This document shows positions 1-9,352 of a DNA stretch of 40,184 nt, in pieces. Source of the stretch: Chara braunii (Eukaryota > Streptophyta > Charophyceae > Charales > Characeae); the NCBI GenBank assembly GCA_003427395.1, contig BFEA01000976.1:234162-274345 (forward strand), written 5' to 3'. The position numbers were made by a program, and so were the translations under genes. Within the stretch, counting starts at the first letter, position 1. Every line of letters begins with the position of its first letter. The notes beneath the pieces are model-generated. The model searched no databases. It saw only the letters and a program-made list of their open reading frames with translations, and was not told where the DNA came from.

Positions 1-334
1 TGAGCACTTCGATTTTCTGTGCCAGCAGACACTCAGTTGAGCAAGTCGATTTACTGTGCCAACAGACACTTAATTGAGCACTTCGATTTTCTGTGTCAGC
101 AGGCACCCAGTTGAGCAAGTGGATTTACTGTGCCAGCAGGCACTTAATTGAGCACTTCGATTTTCTGTGCCAGCAAGCACTCAATTTAGCAAGTCGATTT
201 ACTGTGCCAGCAGGCACCCAATTGAGCACTTAGATTTTCCGTGCTAGCAGGCACTGAGATGAAGCAAGACGATCTATTGTGCCAACAGGCACTCAGCTGA
301 ACATGTCGATTTACTATACCTGCGAGCACTCAAG
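1..334. repeat. 37-bp satellite, arranged as 74-bp dimers
   Basis: About nine tandem 37-bp units begin at 1, 38, 75, 112, 149, 186, 223, 260 and 298. Two unit types alternate: one has CACTTCGATTTTCT, the other CAAGTCGATTTACT, so the higher-order period is 74 bp. Units share TGTGCCAGCAGGCACT, which contains the short inverted pair GTGCC/GGCAC. Divergence grows toward 334. The array runs off the left edge, so its full size is unknown. No coding potential. Confidence 0.9.
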
Positions 335-905
335 CCGAACATGTTGATTTTAAGTGCAATGAGTAACTGCGACTGTGCGCCTCCAAAAGTGTCACTGCGC
401 AGTAAAACTTGGCTTTTAATGACTCTGAAACAGCAATATTCCGCAACGGTGTCCCCAAGCGATCCTGTGTGACTGTGCGCACTCAACTTGGATTCAAGCG
501 GGTGTGACATTGCGCATTCAACTTGTGAGACAGCGACTGCGCGCTCTCAAAAATCGGATATTGTGTTCATTCAGGATTGGCTTTGAGCAAAAAGCACATT
601 GCACACTTCATATGTAAACTCGACATTGATGATTTTGAGTTTGTGCGACAGCTCACACTTCATCTGTAAGCCCGACATTGATGATTTTGAGTCTGTGCGA
701 CAGCGCACACTTTATCTGTGAACCCGACAATGATGATCTTGAGCCAGCGCGACAGTGCGCACTCAACTTGTGAACTCAGTTTTGACGGATTTGAGTCTTT
801 GCAACAGTGCGCACTCAATCTGTAAACTCTGCTTTGATGGGCTCGAGTTAGTGTACCCTTGCGCACTCAATCTGTGCACCCTACCCTGAGGCTGTTCAAC
901 TGCAC
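335..905. repeat. Degenerate tandem repeat, roughly 55-60 bp
   Basis: Diverged repeats around the phrases GTGCGCACTCAACTTGTGAAC and GATTTTGAGTCTGTGCGACAG recur from about 480 to 890 at roughly 55-60 bp spacing. They look like an older extension of the neighbouring satellites. The short reading frames on both strands here lie entirely within repeats and I do not regard them as genes. Confidence 0.65.
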
Positions 906-1830
906 GCCCAGTCTCAGTTGGCTGTTCGAGTGTGCACCCAGTCTCCGTTTGGCTGTTTGAGTGCGCGCCCAGTATAAGTTTTGCTGTTAGAGCGCGCGCC
1001 TATTCGCGCCCAAGCTTGGCATTGCTGTTAGAGTGCGCGCCCATGCGCCCAAGCTTGGCATTTCAGATAGAGTGCGCGCCCATGTGCACCCAAGCTTGGC
1101 ATTGCTGTGAGAGTGCGCTCCATGCGCGCCCAAGCTTGGATCTGTTATTTGAATGCACGCCCAAGCCTAGCATAGATTTTAGAGTGTGCGCCCAGGCTCG
1201 GGCAAGTTGTCTGAGTGCGCGCCCAGACTCGGGCAAGTTGTCTGAGTGCGCGCCCAGGCCCAAGCAAGTTGTCTAAATGTGCGCCCAGGCTCAGGCAAGT
1301 TGTTTGAGTGCGCGCCCAGTCTCAGTTTGACTGTTTGAATGCGCGCCCAAGCTTTATATGGTTATTTGAGTGCGCGCCCATGCGCGCCCATGCTCAATAT
1401 TGCTTTCTGAGTATGCCCCCGTGCCGCCCAAGCTTGATAGAGTCTTTTGAGTGCGCGCCCGTGCGTGCCCAAGCTTGATAGAGTCTTTTGAGTGCGAGCC
1501 CGTGCGCGCCCAAGCTTGAGAGTATTATTCAAGTGCGCGCCTATGCGCGCCAAAGCTCGGCATTGTTGTTAGAGTGCGCGCCTATGCGCGCCCAAGCTCG
1601 GCATTGCTGTTAGAGTGCGCACCTATGCGCGCCCAAGCGAGGCATTGCTGTTAGAGTGCGCGCCCATGCGCGCCCAAGCTTGGCATTGCTGAGAGAGTGC
1701 GCGCCCATGCGCACCCAAGTCGGAACCGTTATTTAAGTGCACGCCTATGCGTGCCCAAGCTTTGTGTTGTCATTTGAGTGTGTGCCCATGCGTGCCCACG
1801 CTTGGTATTGTCACATGAGTGCGCCCGGGC
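905..1830. repeat. GC-rich satellite with 31-bp and 41-bp units
   Basis: The array is built on GAGTGCGCGCCCATGCGCG followed by CCCAAGCTTGGCATTGCTGTTA. Where regular, the period is exactly 41 bp (unit starts 1568, 1609, 1650). A shorter 31-bp form lacking the internal ATGCGCGCCCA duplication runs at about 1200-1320. The sequence is rich in CpG. Reading frames on both strands are open only because repeat units lack stops. Confidence 0.88.
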
Positions 1831-2236
1831 TCGGGTAGGCTATGTGAGTTAGTACTCTGATGTTTTGATGATTCTTGAACGCACGTCCTACCGGTATGAC
1901 AGTCGAGGACACGAGTCTTGCTAGCGTGATTAGTCTTGAGGACGTGACTGGATGTCTCTGATGGTATGATTAGCCCCAACTCCCACTGATTTGATTTCTT
2001 GCCGATCAGTCTCTACATGGGTAATCAATTCCTGTGTGGACGGTATTTTCCTGCACACATGATATCAGCGCAGTCTAGTTTGCACGCGCAGTATTTCGGA
2101 ACTTGCCTCTACATAGATAACATCTTGATGATCAGTCCTCCATAGTGACGATATTGGCAATTCAGTCCACTCGCTGCAGAGATACTCATATGACATTGCT
2201 ATGATGAGTTGTTGAGCTGTTGAGTTGTTGTTCAGC
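1831..2236. other. Intergenic, no feature recognised
   Basis: Unique-looking sequence between two satellites. I see no coding signal, RNA gene or repeat structure. Confidence 0.5.
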
Positions 2237-2548
2237 CGGGCCCAGTCAGACGGGCCCCTATATCGAGTGGTTGCTGTTCAACCGGGCCCATTCGTGCGGG
2301 CCCCTATATCAAGTTGTTGCTGTTCAGGCGGGCCCATTCAGGCGGGCCCCTATATCGAGTTGTTGCTGTTCAGCCGGGCCCATTCAGGCGGGCCCGTATA
2401 TCAAGTTGTTGCTGTTCAGTCGGGCCCATTCAGGCGGGCCCCTATATCGAGTTGTTGCTGTTCAGCCGGACCCATTCAGGCGGCCCCTATATCGAGTTGT
2501 TGCTGATCCAGCCAGACCCATCCAGGCGGGCCCCTATATTGAGTTGGT
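2237..2548. repeat. 46-bp tandem repeat, about 7 copies
   Basis: Units start at 2237, 2283, 2329 and so on with a 46-bp period. Each contains CGGGCCCATTCAGGCGGGCC followed by CCTATATCGAGTTGTTGCTG. The unit is GC-rich and not a multiple of three, so all three forward frames are stop-free and rotate through the same peptides. A tandem array explains the open frames better than a gene. Confidence 0.9.
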
Positions 2549-2559
2549 TGCCACCAGTT

Positions 2560-3795
2560 TGGCTAGAGGGTCTATTGAGATGCTGTCCTCTTTGATCCTA
2601 TCAAGTTGGGCAATTGATATCCCCCTCATCTCCATAACATCATTCCAGCTTGGCATTGCAGCTTGCCAGGGGCATTCTACATTATTTTGCAGATTGGTCA
2701 AGCTGGCTTCTCAACATTAGACAACCCCTACATGGGGTAAGCTGGCTGAGAAGTTCTGCTATCGACACATTCGGCATCAAAGCTTCGTCATTCGGGCCAA
2801 TGAGTCTTCCACATCGAGGTACACATTGGTGATCACTTATCACGTGAGAGATGCTGGGCAGGGAGTGAAGGGAACCACCTATGACCGGATTGCTGACTAT
2901 ATCTTCCGCAGGGAGAGTTACTAGAGGGAACACTGGTTACATGTGGTGTTTCCCCAGATCCCCTTTGCACCAGGTGGTGCCCTCTATGACTTTGACGGCT
3001 ATAACCCTAAACCGCTGAGCAGAGGTAGCAGCAAGGAAAAGAGGCGTCAAGACAGGAGGATCAGGAGCGAGGTGGCCAGATCAGGGATACCTATTACCAC
3101 CTGTTTACAGAGGTCAGAGACAGACGAGTTAGACCAAGAGCCTTGCTGCGTGAGCGATGTTGACCTGGGGGACTATTTTGACTGGGATACTCACAGGGAC
3201 TGAGTACGCTTGAGTTTGGAGCAGGCCCAGAGCATCTTATGACATTGGTTACTGGAGCGAGACGCAGGCGGAAAGTAGCCCTACGATGGGTTGCTTATCT
3301 TTTGGCATACTACTTGCTTGAGGGTGATTGACCTAGGCATTACATGTCAGGAGGACCCAGGTCAGAGGAGGTAGTCAGCCCGTCAAGCGGGAAGGGACCA
3401 GTCTTATATCTTGGGGATGGCTACAATCATTTGGTGGGAGCGGACTTCGTCATACAGGCTTTTCGGAAGCCACTCTATGGAGAGCGTTTTTTTGGAGGTT
3501 TCATATGATTACATCCACGACAAGGGACGGATCGAGATCTTGATCGGTGCCACTGGGCAGCATTTGCCTCGCTGAGGAGTTGTACCTTCGGAGTGTTGTG
3601 GACGAGGAGATGGCTAGATGTATGGCATATATCAGCAAGATCGATCCTGCGGCATCTTTTGACATCAGCTACGTGGTCCCAGAGTCGATGGCCACTCAGG
3701 TTCTCAATGATGAGGAGGTCCAGCGTGTACCCGATTCGGAGTCCCAGACAGTCGAGCCCACTCACGAGAAGGTACCACTTGTCGTTATTGACTGA
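2560..3795 (+). pseudogene. Decayed protein-coding remnant, family unknown
   Basis: The forward frame from about 2560 to 3203 reads like protein and is interrupted only by TAG at 2718 and 2922. It includes the stretches GTTYDRIADYIFRRES and HWLHVVFPQIPFAPGG, then a basic segment (KEKRRQDRRIR) and an acidic tail, ending at TGA 3201. A second protein-like piece (3480-3795, shifted frame) contains RSVVDEEMARCMAYISKI and ends with a TGA. I do not recognise the family; a retroelement or transposon ORF is a guess based on the repeat-rich setting. TAG replacing a Gln or Trp codon would explain both early stops. Start is undefined, and the upstream side merges into the 46-bp repeat. Confidence 0.4.
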
Positions 3796-4565
3796 GGCTC
3801 GTATCTTTTAGTCACTGAGATGTACTATGGCATTATTATGATTTACTTGTAACTGCAGGACCCTTTTATGACTGTTTCTCGCATTCTCTGTGTACTACTC
3901 TTCTGTCTCATGTTTCTGGTCATGCCCTTGCAGTGTCTGGTTTATGGTATTTTCATCATCTCATTGTCATTTGATTTGTGATGGATGTCGTGTAATGCAT
4001 GAAATGTTTATGCATGAGATAACAAATTATTTATCGCTTCTTATCAGGTTACACTCAAAGCTACTTGAAGGACTCCTGGATAATAGGGACCTCGGTGACC
4101 TTGAGTCTAACCTTTATACGTGGTCAGGTGCAGGCGATAAAACCGAACGCCTCACTCTAAGTCGTGTCGCCGCTGGCAGGAGGGATAACCCTGACTACTC
4201 GACTGTGTGACAAAGGCTGCTTATGAATGTATTTCTAATTTTTTCAAAACTTTCCAAAATCCTGCGTGACAGCCTGCCAGTCCACCAACCCACTGCACTT
4301 GGCCGGGGAGGGACATCGAACCAGGCCCTGAAACGGTGGGGGCGCGACAATGTGTGCAGACCGAGGCCGCGCGTGCCCCCACTGGGTCGTGATGGAGCCG
4401 CGAAGGGAACTCGGCCGCGCGGCCTAGCCCGCACGGCTCGGACTGGGCCGCAGGATCCGCGGCCCAAGGTGCCACGTAGCCTATGTGAGGTACATCTTAC
4501 CTCCACCTGCGGGAGTTGTTACCTCTCTTCCGTGCGCGTATCCCCGCCGAGCTACCGGGCCACAA
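3796..4565. other. Intergenic; GC-rich patch at 4270-4480
   Basis: AT-rich sequence to about 4210, then a GC-rich patch with many CGCGG/CCGCG words. Reading frames on both strands of this patch are low-complexity Arg/Pro/Gly-rich products, and I do not call them. No RNA gene recognised. Confidence 0.4.
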
Positions 4566-4750
4566 TATGAAAGCTAAACAGTTGCAATTGCAGAGGTGGG
4601 CCAACCGAGGGCGTTTCTCGAACGATGTAGCATAGGGGGTACACGTGGTTCCATGCCTCTATCGGATCCGCACGCGAAACACTACATTGGGGGGTTGAAA
4701 TTCTAAGCGCGAGTCGTCGTCGGTCGATTAGGATGCATCCAACTTTAGAA
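4566..4750 (+). repeat. Dispersed repeat, copy 1 (second copy near 36.91 kb)
   Basis: This stretch aligns by eye with 36907-37075 in the same orientation. Shared blocks include ATATGAAAG, GCAATTGCAGAGGT, a GAGGGCGTTT-CTCG-CG-TGTAG core at about 4607-4630, and a downstream CTAAG...CGTCG...TCGATTAGGA block. Identity over the core looks to be about 70 percent. It could be part of an LTR or leader of a plant retroelement, but I found no LTR ends, primer-binding site or polypurine tract. Confidence 0.5.
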
Positions 4751-5355
4751 CGGGTCACACCACGCTGAAAACATAAAATTAAAAACACTTTCAAACAAAA
4801 CAAAACACTCGTAATCCCTTCAGTATCCGACCCATAACCTTTTGGCACTGAAAACGGTTAGGCGTCGTAAGCGAGACTCAATATCAAATCGCGCGGACGC
4901 AGGGCCTTCTCATATCGACTAGCCATGCAAGCATACGCAAGCATCGCAACAATGACGTACTATATAGTACCCATAATCGTGTGGCCCTCGGTGGTCATGA
5001 GGGTCACGTTCGACACTCAAGTGTCGGTTGACATAGGCTTTGAGGGGTTAATCTCTCGGCGTTAGACAACCGCCAAGGCGGTTGAGAACCACACCCTCTT
5101 CTGCACCCTGCAGAAAATGGGTGGTACACAGGTTCATGCATATGCTTGCAGTCAGTTTTCATGACCTTGAGGGCAAACTCCATCATTCAGGGCCTGGAGA
5201 GAAGTCGAGGGGTTTGACTTTGACGACTGCCACAGATTACAACGTCCAACTATAATAATTCTAAAAAACAAAAAACAAAAACAAAAGGGTCTCCCTTTTA
5301 TCTCAAGGCATAATTTGTTTAACCCTTACGCACAGTCGCAACAGGCCGCGCAGAC
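4751..5355. other. Intergenic, no gene recognised
   Basis: Moderately AT-rich with A-rich patches near 4770-4800 and 5265-5290. A short inverted motif ACCGCCAAGGCGGT sits near 5069. No coding or RNA feature supported. Confidence 0.4.
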
Positions 5356-5361
5356 ACTAAA

Positions 5362-5410
5362 AGTATATATATATATATATATATGTGGATATATATATAT
5401 TTATATATAA
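5362..5410. repeat. TA-rich microsatellite
   Basis: Two runs of (TA)n separated by TGTGGA and followed by TTTATATATAA. This is simple-sequence DNA with no further function visible. Confidence 0.9.
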
Positions 5411-6015
5411 AAGGTAATAAATATGTGACAATTATTTCTCACAATCACTTTGGGTCTCCCTTCATACATATATAAGTGATCGCAGACAATCAAATCCATA
5501 GTCGAACCACAAACATAATTGCAATCACATCCAAGATTCAACCAAGATCCACACACTACACGGTGGCAACTTCGACCATTCTCTGCGTTCACATCCCTCG
5601 CTTTAGCCATACAAACCTCAGCCTTTGTCCAACCTTCCATAATAAAATACTCAATATCTTTGTTAAATGACCATTCAATGAAGTCCAGATGAAAACCCAA
5701 GGAAACAATTCAAACCACAGGGTTGAAACGTGTAGATTGAGTTGGCGATAGTGAATTGAAGTTAAATAGTAAGCCGACAAATCGACAACCGACCTGTTAT
5801 CGGTGACAACAAAAAATGATCTTTGTGGGATCAAGCTGAAACTAGTCTAATCCTGAATCGAAATGTTCAAGGAAAGCCTGTAACACCAAACAGGTCAATG
5901 CTCAAGACTAGACTATCAGTGTATGGAGAATGAATCTCTACAACACATATTCACCTAAGATTCTCCTAATAACTGAATCTGAATCTACCTTTAAGTAAGT
6001 GCCCACATAAAGGTA
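5411..6015. other. AT-rich intergenic, no gene recognised
   Basis: Short opposing reading frames of 60-100 codons overlap here, with no recognisable domain and no conserved partner elsewhere in the window. I see nothing I can support as a gene. Confidence 0.4.
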
Positions 6016-6155
6016 GACTTTGGGCAGCATCTCCTCTATGCAGGGTGGATTACAAAAATCGTCACCTGTCGAAATATAATCTAAATCATTTAAACTAAGA
6101 AAATTTTCGCAGCGCTTCCAGTAGGAAAAACATCTTTTCATAATTCATACTAGCC
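6016..6155 (+). repeat. Satellite remnant related to the 122-bp satellite at 33.1-33.5 kb
   Basis: Two diverged units: TGGGCAGCATCTCCTCTATG at 6020 and AAATTTTCGCAGCGCTTCC at 6102, each followed by a GTAGGAAAAAC- or TTCATAC-type tail. They match, in the same orientation, the satellite units starting at 33086. It lies immediately left of the 37-bp inverted terminal sequence, so the same satellite flanks both ends of the 6.2-33.06 kb block. Confidence 0.65.
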
Positions 6156-6193
6156 CGAAAACGAAAATAGAAATAATCTTTAATTCTAGAAAG

Positions 6194-6196
6194 TTA
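6194..6196. other. Candidate target-site duplication (TTA), left
   Basis: TTA directly precedes the left terminal inverted repeat, and TTA at 33062-33064 directly follows the right one. Three AT bases are easily matched by chance, so this is only suggestive. Confidence 0.3.
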
Positions 6197-6233
6197 AATT
6201 AACATGTTATTCGTTAAAATAAGACATTATATT
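6197..6233 (+). repeat. Candidate left terminal inverted repeat, 37 bp
   Basis: Starts AATTAACATGTTAT and ends GACATTATATT. The reverse complement of 33025-33061 is identical at 34 of 37 positions, and the three differences (positions 15, 17 and 26) are all transitions. Weaker similarity may extend about 20 bp outward. Chance similarity at this level in a 40-kb window is very unlikely. Two opposite copies of a smaller repeat remain an alternative. Confidence 0.6.
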
Positions 6234-6239
6234 GTGTCC

Positions 6240-6840
6240 TCTTTCAAACGAATTCAGTTTTGGCTACAGCCTAAGCAATGTAGGCATGCCCATCCACTCG
6301 GCTCATATGCGAAAGTGTGCTGAGATCCATACTTGTTTATAATAATAATAAGCAAGGTGTGCCCGATATGCAGAAGCGTGCTGAGATCCATACTTGTTTA
6401 TAATTGTGAGGACCAAGGCCCCTTAATTGTGTTCTTGTCGGAGAAGTTCGACAAGTGTGCTGAGATCCGCACTTCTTTAGGATTGTGATGAGCAAGGCGG
6501 CTTAATTGTATCCTTCTTGGACAAGCTTGCTTCCACTATTCCGAAGTAACGTAGGCATGTCCATCCTCTCGGCCGAAACATCTAATACGTATATGGATGT
6601 TTCGTGAGATTTCGTCTTCTTTACAATGCTTAGTATAGCGACTGGCATGCCCAGGCAATTGGCCCGCATGCAGAAGTATATTGAGATCCATACTTCTTAT
6701 ACTTCAAAAATTCAATGAGCAAGGCGTTACAACCGAATCGATGTTGGATAACACTTTTATGAAGCGCCTTGATTGTCTCCTTGTTGGACAAACTTGCTTC
6801 GGTTATCTTTCAGTAACACATGTATGCCTATCCTCTCGGC
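6240..6840. repeat. Left subterminal repeat region with four 22-bp quasi-palindromes
   Basis: Copies at 6313-6334, 6374-6395, 6453-6474 and 6674-6695 follow the scheme AAGTGTGCTG-AG-ATCCATACTT, with matching AAGT...ACTT ends. They are embedded in a larger degenerate repeat in which GTAGGCATGCCCATCC-type and GAGCAAGGC-type phrases recur at about 6270-6360, 6480-6575 and 6700-6835. The copies begin about 115 bp inside the left inverted terminus. Counterparts lie inside the right terminus at 32334-32871. Confidence 0.65.
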
Positions 6841-6847
6841 ATGTTGG

Positions 6848-7556
6848 TTATATGGATTCAGTGAGATTCGTGTTCTTTACAAGGCTTAGTATATCGACAT
6901 TCTTAGCCCATCTTTCCACCCCACCGTGTCCATGAAGTTGCAACTTACTGAAGAAGAAAGAACTGAAGCTGAAGACTCGAAGGCCTGATGATGTTTGACG
7001 TGTCATGCATGCAGTCGACCCCAAAAGCGCCATGTAGAAATTCACCACCTCATCGTTGAGCTTTCCATCGACAAGCAAGACGGTGAGCAGATCTTTAGCT
7101 GTGATTCTCACTTGACCACCACCGAAAGTAAATAGAACATGATGAGGTGGCACCAAGCCTCGAGATATGTCACCCATAACCGTCAAGACTCGAGGCGCAA
7201 TCGCGTTATCGAAAATCCCCCCGCAGGCTCCACGTGCTCTTGCGCGAAATGCACACGCTGGGTTGTGAGAAATGGTGTTCTAAAGATTGTCCCTCATCGC
7301 TCGATGCTCTGCTAAGTATTTTTCATACATGGCCTAACCCTAGTCAAAGATTGTGAATACGTCGCCTTCTCCAGAGGCAGAAGGGAAAAACATTCATCAA
7401 TGACCACAACATGGATCTTCTCCCCAATCTCGACATCAACCCCTGATGCCTTTAACGTATTTTTGTGTCATGTCGTGAACCCGGGGACTTTTTGCAATAT
7501 TCGTGCCGGATATTTCGAGAAAATGGAGGACCTCTGTTTCCTTGTCGACCCTACCT
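6848..7556 (-). pseudogene. Ulp1-type (C48) SUMO protease remnant, N-terminal half of domain
   Basis: Ulp1/SENP proteases process SUMO and remove it from targets; plant DNA transposons often carry such genes. The minus frame from 7279 to 6848 contains VRITAKDLLTVLL, then LNDEVVNFYMALL (about 7060-7022), the hallmark start of the C48 fold, then VFSFSSFFFSKL (6976-6941) and VERWAKNVDIL. The catalytic His, Asp and Cys motifs, which should follow, are absent: the frame runs into the subterminal repeat region. Upstream the reading continues through in-frame TAGs at 7280-7282, 7334-7336 and 7340-7342, with a shifted protein-like stretch (EIGEKIHVVVIDE, about 7430-7395). A pyrimidine tract ending in ACAG at 7557 on the minus strand looks like a splice acceptor. 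Family assignment is fairly sure; function is surely lost. Confidence 0.7.
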
Positions 7557-8605
7557 CTGTAAAACAAAAAAAAGATAGACCCCGAAATGAATATACGATT
7601 CAATGAAAGTTGAAAAGTAAAACATTGACATAGCCATGCAGATGATGGCCTTTCCAACCAGTGGAGTTTGTCATCACGTGGTCGGGTTGAGCGAGGACCA
7701 TGTGAGCCTTTGGACACGAAGACGATGAGCGCAGTCGAGCCTGAGACCCCTGCACAACGCGAAGCAAGAAAACATCAGGCCAAACAGTATGGAAGCCGGC
7801 AAATGACGAAGTCCGGATTCCGGCGGACTAGAAGCCACAACGAGCAGACACCGACCAACCACGTACGGTCCTGACACTGGAAGTGAGGATACTGGCGCAT
7901 TAAAAAGATCGGACCTCCGGAAGGTCTGTTTTTTGTACACTGCCGGTGTCGTCACGACGAGTGTCGGCGGGAGACGGAAAGCCGGCACTTGCGCATGCGC
8001 GGATGCCGGCGGAGTATCTGAGAGTAAGCACATCACGCACCCACAATAGAAGCGCGGACAGCGGTGGACTTAAACAACCATCAGATAGAAGGGTGGTGTA
8101 TCTTCTCGGCAGGGGTTGTTTGGTCAGCCGGTATCCGCACTTGTATTGCGGAATATTGACGACGTCAGTCTCTGTGTGCCGGTTGTGAATGAAAGTCCGC
8201 CGGAATCCATACTTAACCATGTGCCAGCTATCCTCCTGTCGTCGACAATGGCAGTGCGGATACTTGCGGACTACGACGACCTGTCCTGCCAACGAAAGAA
8301 TAACACACTCCAGACGACGCGGACAAGGCAGGTGTGTCGTACCGAAAGGAGTGAATGTTGTAGTCCGCCGATATCTGCACTTGCTGCGTCGAGGCCAATA
8401 CCGGTCTATCTGTATGTGCCCCTCAGGGCTCGAATTTTGGCGCAGCGAGAACTGCGCCAGTGTTGATAATCCTCTTCTGTGGCCGCATAGACCTCCGTCT
8501 TCGCTACCGTCCATGGGAAGGCGGAACTTGTCCTCGCGTCAACGACAGGATGGCTGACTGACATCGTTGGCACTCTAGAGACGTTAGTGTGCAGACGTAG
8601 CGAAG
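7557..8605. other. Noncoding, GC-rich, with scattered 22-bp palindrome copies
   Basis: No gene supported. It contains GC-rich 22-bp quasi-palindromes at 7809-7829 (forward), 8193-8214 and 8361-8382 (reverse), plus half-copies near 7976-8007 and 8122-8140. Open frames on both strands reflect high GC and lack recognisable domains. Confidence 0.5.
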
Positions 8606-8609
8606 ATCA

Positions 8610-9322
8610 TTAACGCTTACCAGCTGGTTTCTCTCTCTGTTCCTCCATCGGCGACCGGGGCGCAGGTAAGGTGAGCACCGCGAGAGGCTGAGTGGCCACC
8701 CTGCTTTTTTTCGGGGACGTTAGATGCTGGCAGCCGGCAACCCCGCCACCCACTGCGCCATGGAAGGTGTCTGCTAGTGTGGGAGAGCAAGGCGACGGGG
8801 CCTCCAACTCGACGCCCAAGGAATGATCGGTGTGGACGCGCCCGACGGTTTTTGTAGGCGGGGACGGAGTTGATATGGCCTGTTGTTTGCGGAGTTTGCA
8901 ATCAGTGACGTCGTTGACGTCCATTCGACGATTCGTTTTCGTCTGGCCCACTGCCATGGCGACCTCGTCGCACACGTCCCGGAGATGCAATGCCGGTGCC
9001 AGCGGGTGCACGTCACAGGCATCCGGGTCTGCGGAAAGGCCAATGGCCACCTGAGTCTCCATTTCCATCGTCGTCGCTTCGTCGTCGACATCACCTCCAA
9101 GTTTCCGAATGAATCAGACGACTCACCACAACCAGCATCTTCTCCACCCTCCGGCCGTTCGTCCTCCCCTTCCGCTCCTTCCCCACCTTCTTCCCATTCA
9201 TTTTCTTCTTGGCCGTCCTCCACTTGTACCCATTCCTCCCCCCCATCTCTCTCACGCATATCAGCTCCTCCCACCGGCCCCGCGTTGACTCCCGTCAACA
9301 AGTCTTTTGTCCCCGCACTCAT
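8610..9322 (-). pseudogene. Possible C-terminal extension of the ParB/methyltransferase-like pseudogene
   Basis: Below the TAA at 9350-9352 the same minus frame resumes with a very acidic Glu/Gly-rich segment (about 9250-9140). A shift near 9070 then gives a frame running to 8610 with DVNDVTDCKLRKQQAI and a Ser/Pro-rich tail ending in a basic stretch. I do not recognise a domain. It may be the end of the upstream pseudogene or a separate decayed ORF; strand and contiguity favour the first. Confidence 0.35.
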
Positions 9323-9352
9323 CTCATCTCCCGCCCGCCCGACGACCTTTTA

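Noticed and set aside
932-1553. Open frames on both strands of the GC-rich satellite
   Set aside because: Repeat products with no domain; both strands are open to a similar degree.
2220-2720. 166-codon frame with repeated Gly-Pro peptides
   Set aside because: A 46-bp tandem repeat without stops makes all three forward frames open; no start context or domain supports a gene.
4223-4570. Opposing frames in the GC-rich patch
   Set aside because: Both strands are open, compositions are Arg/Pro/Gly biased, and no domain is visible.
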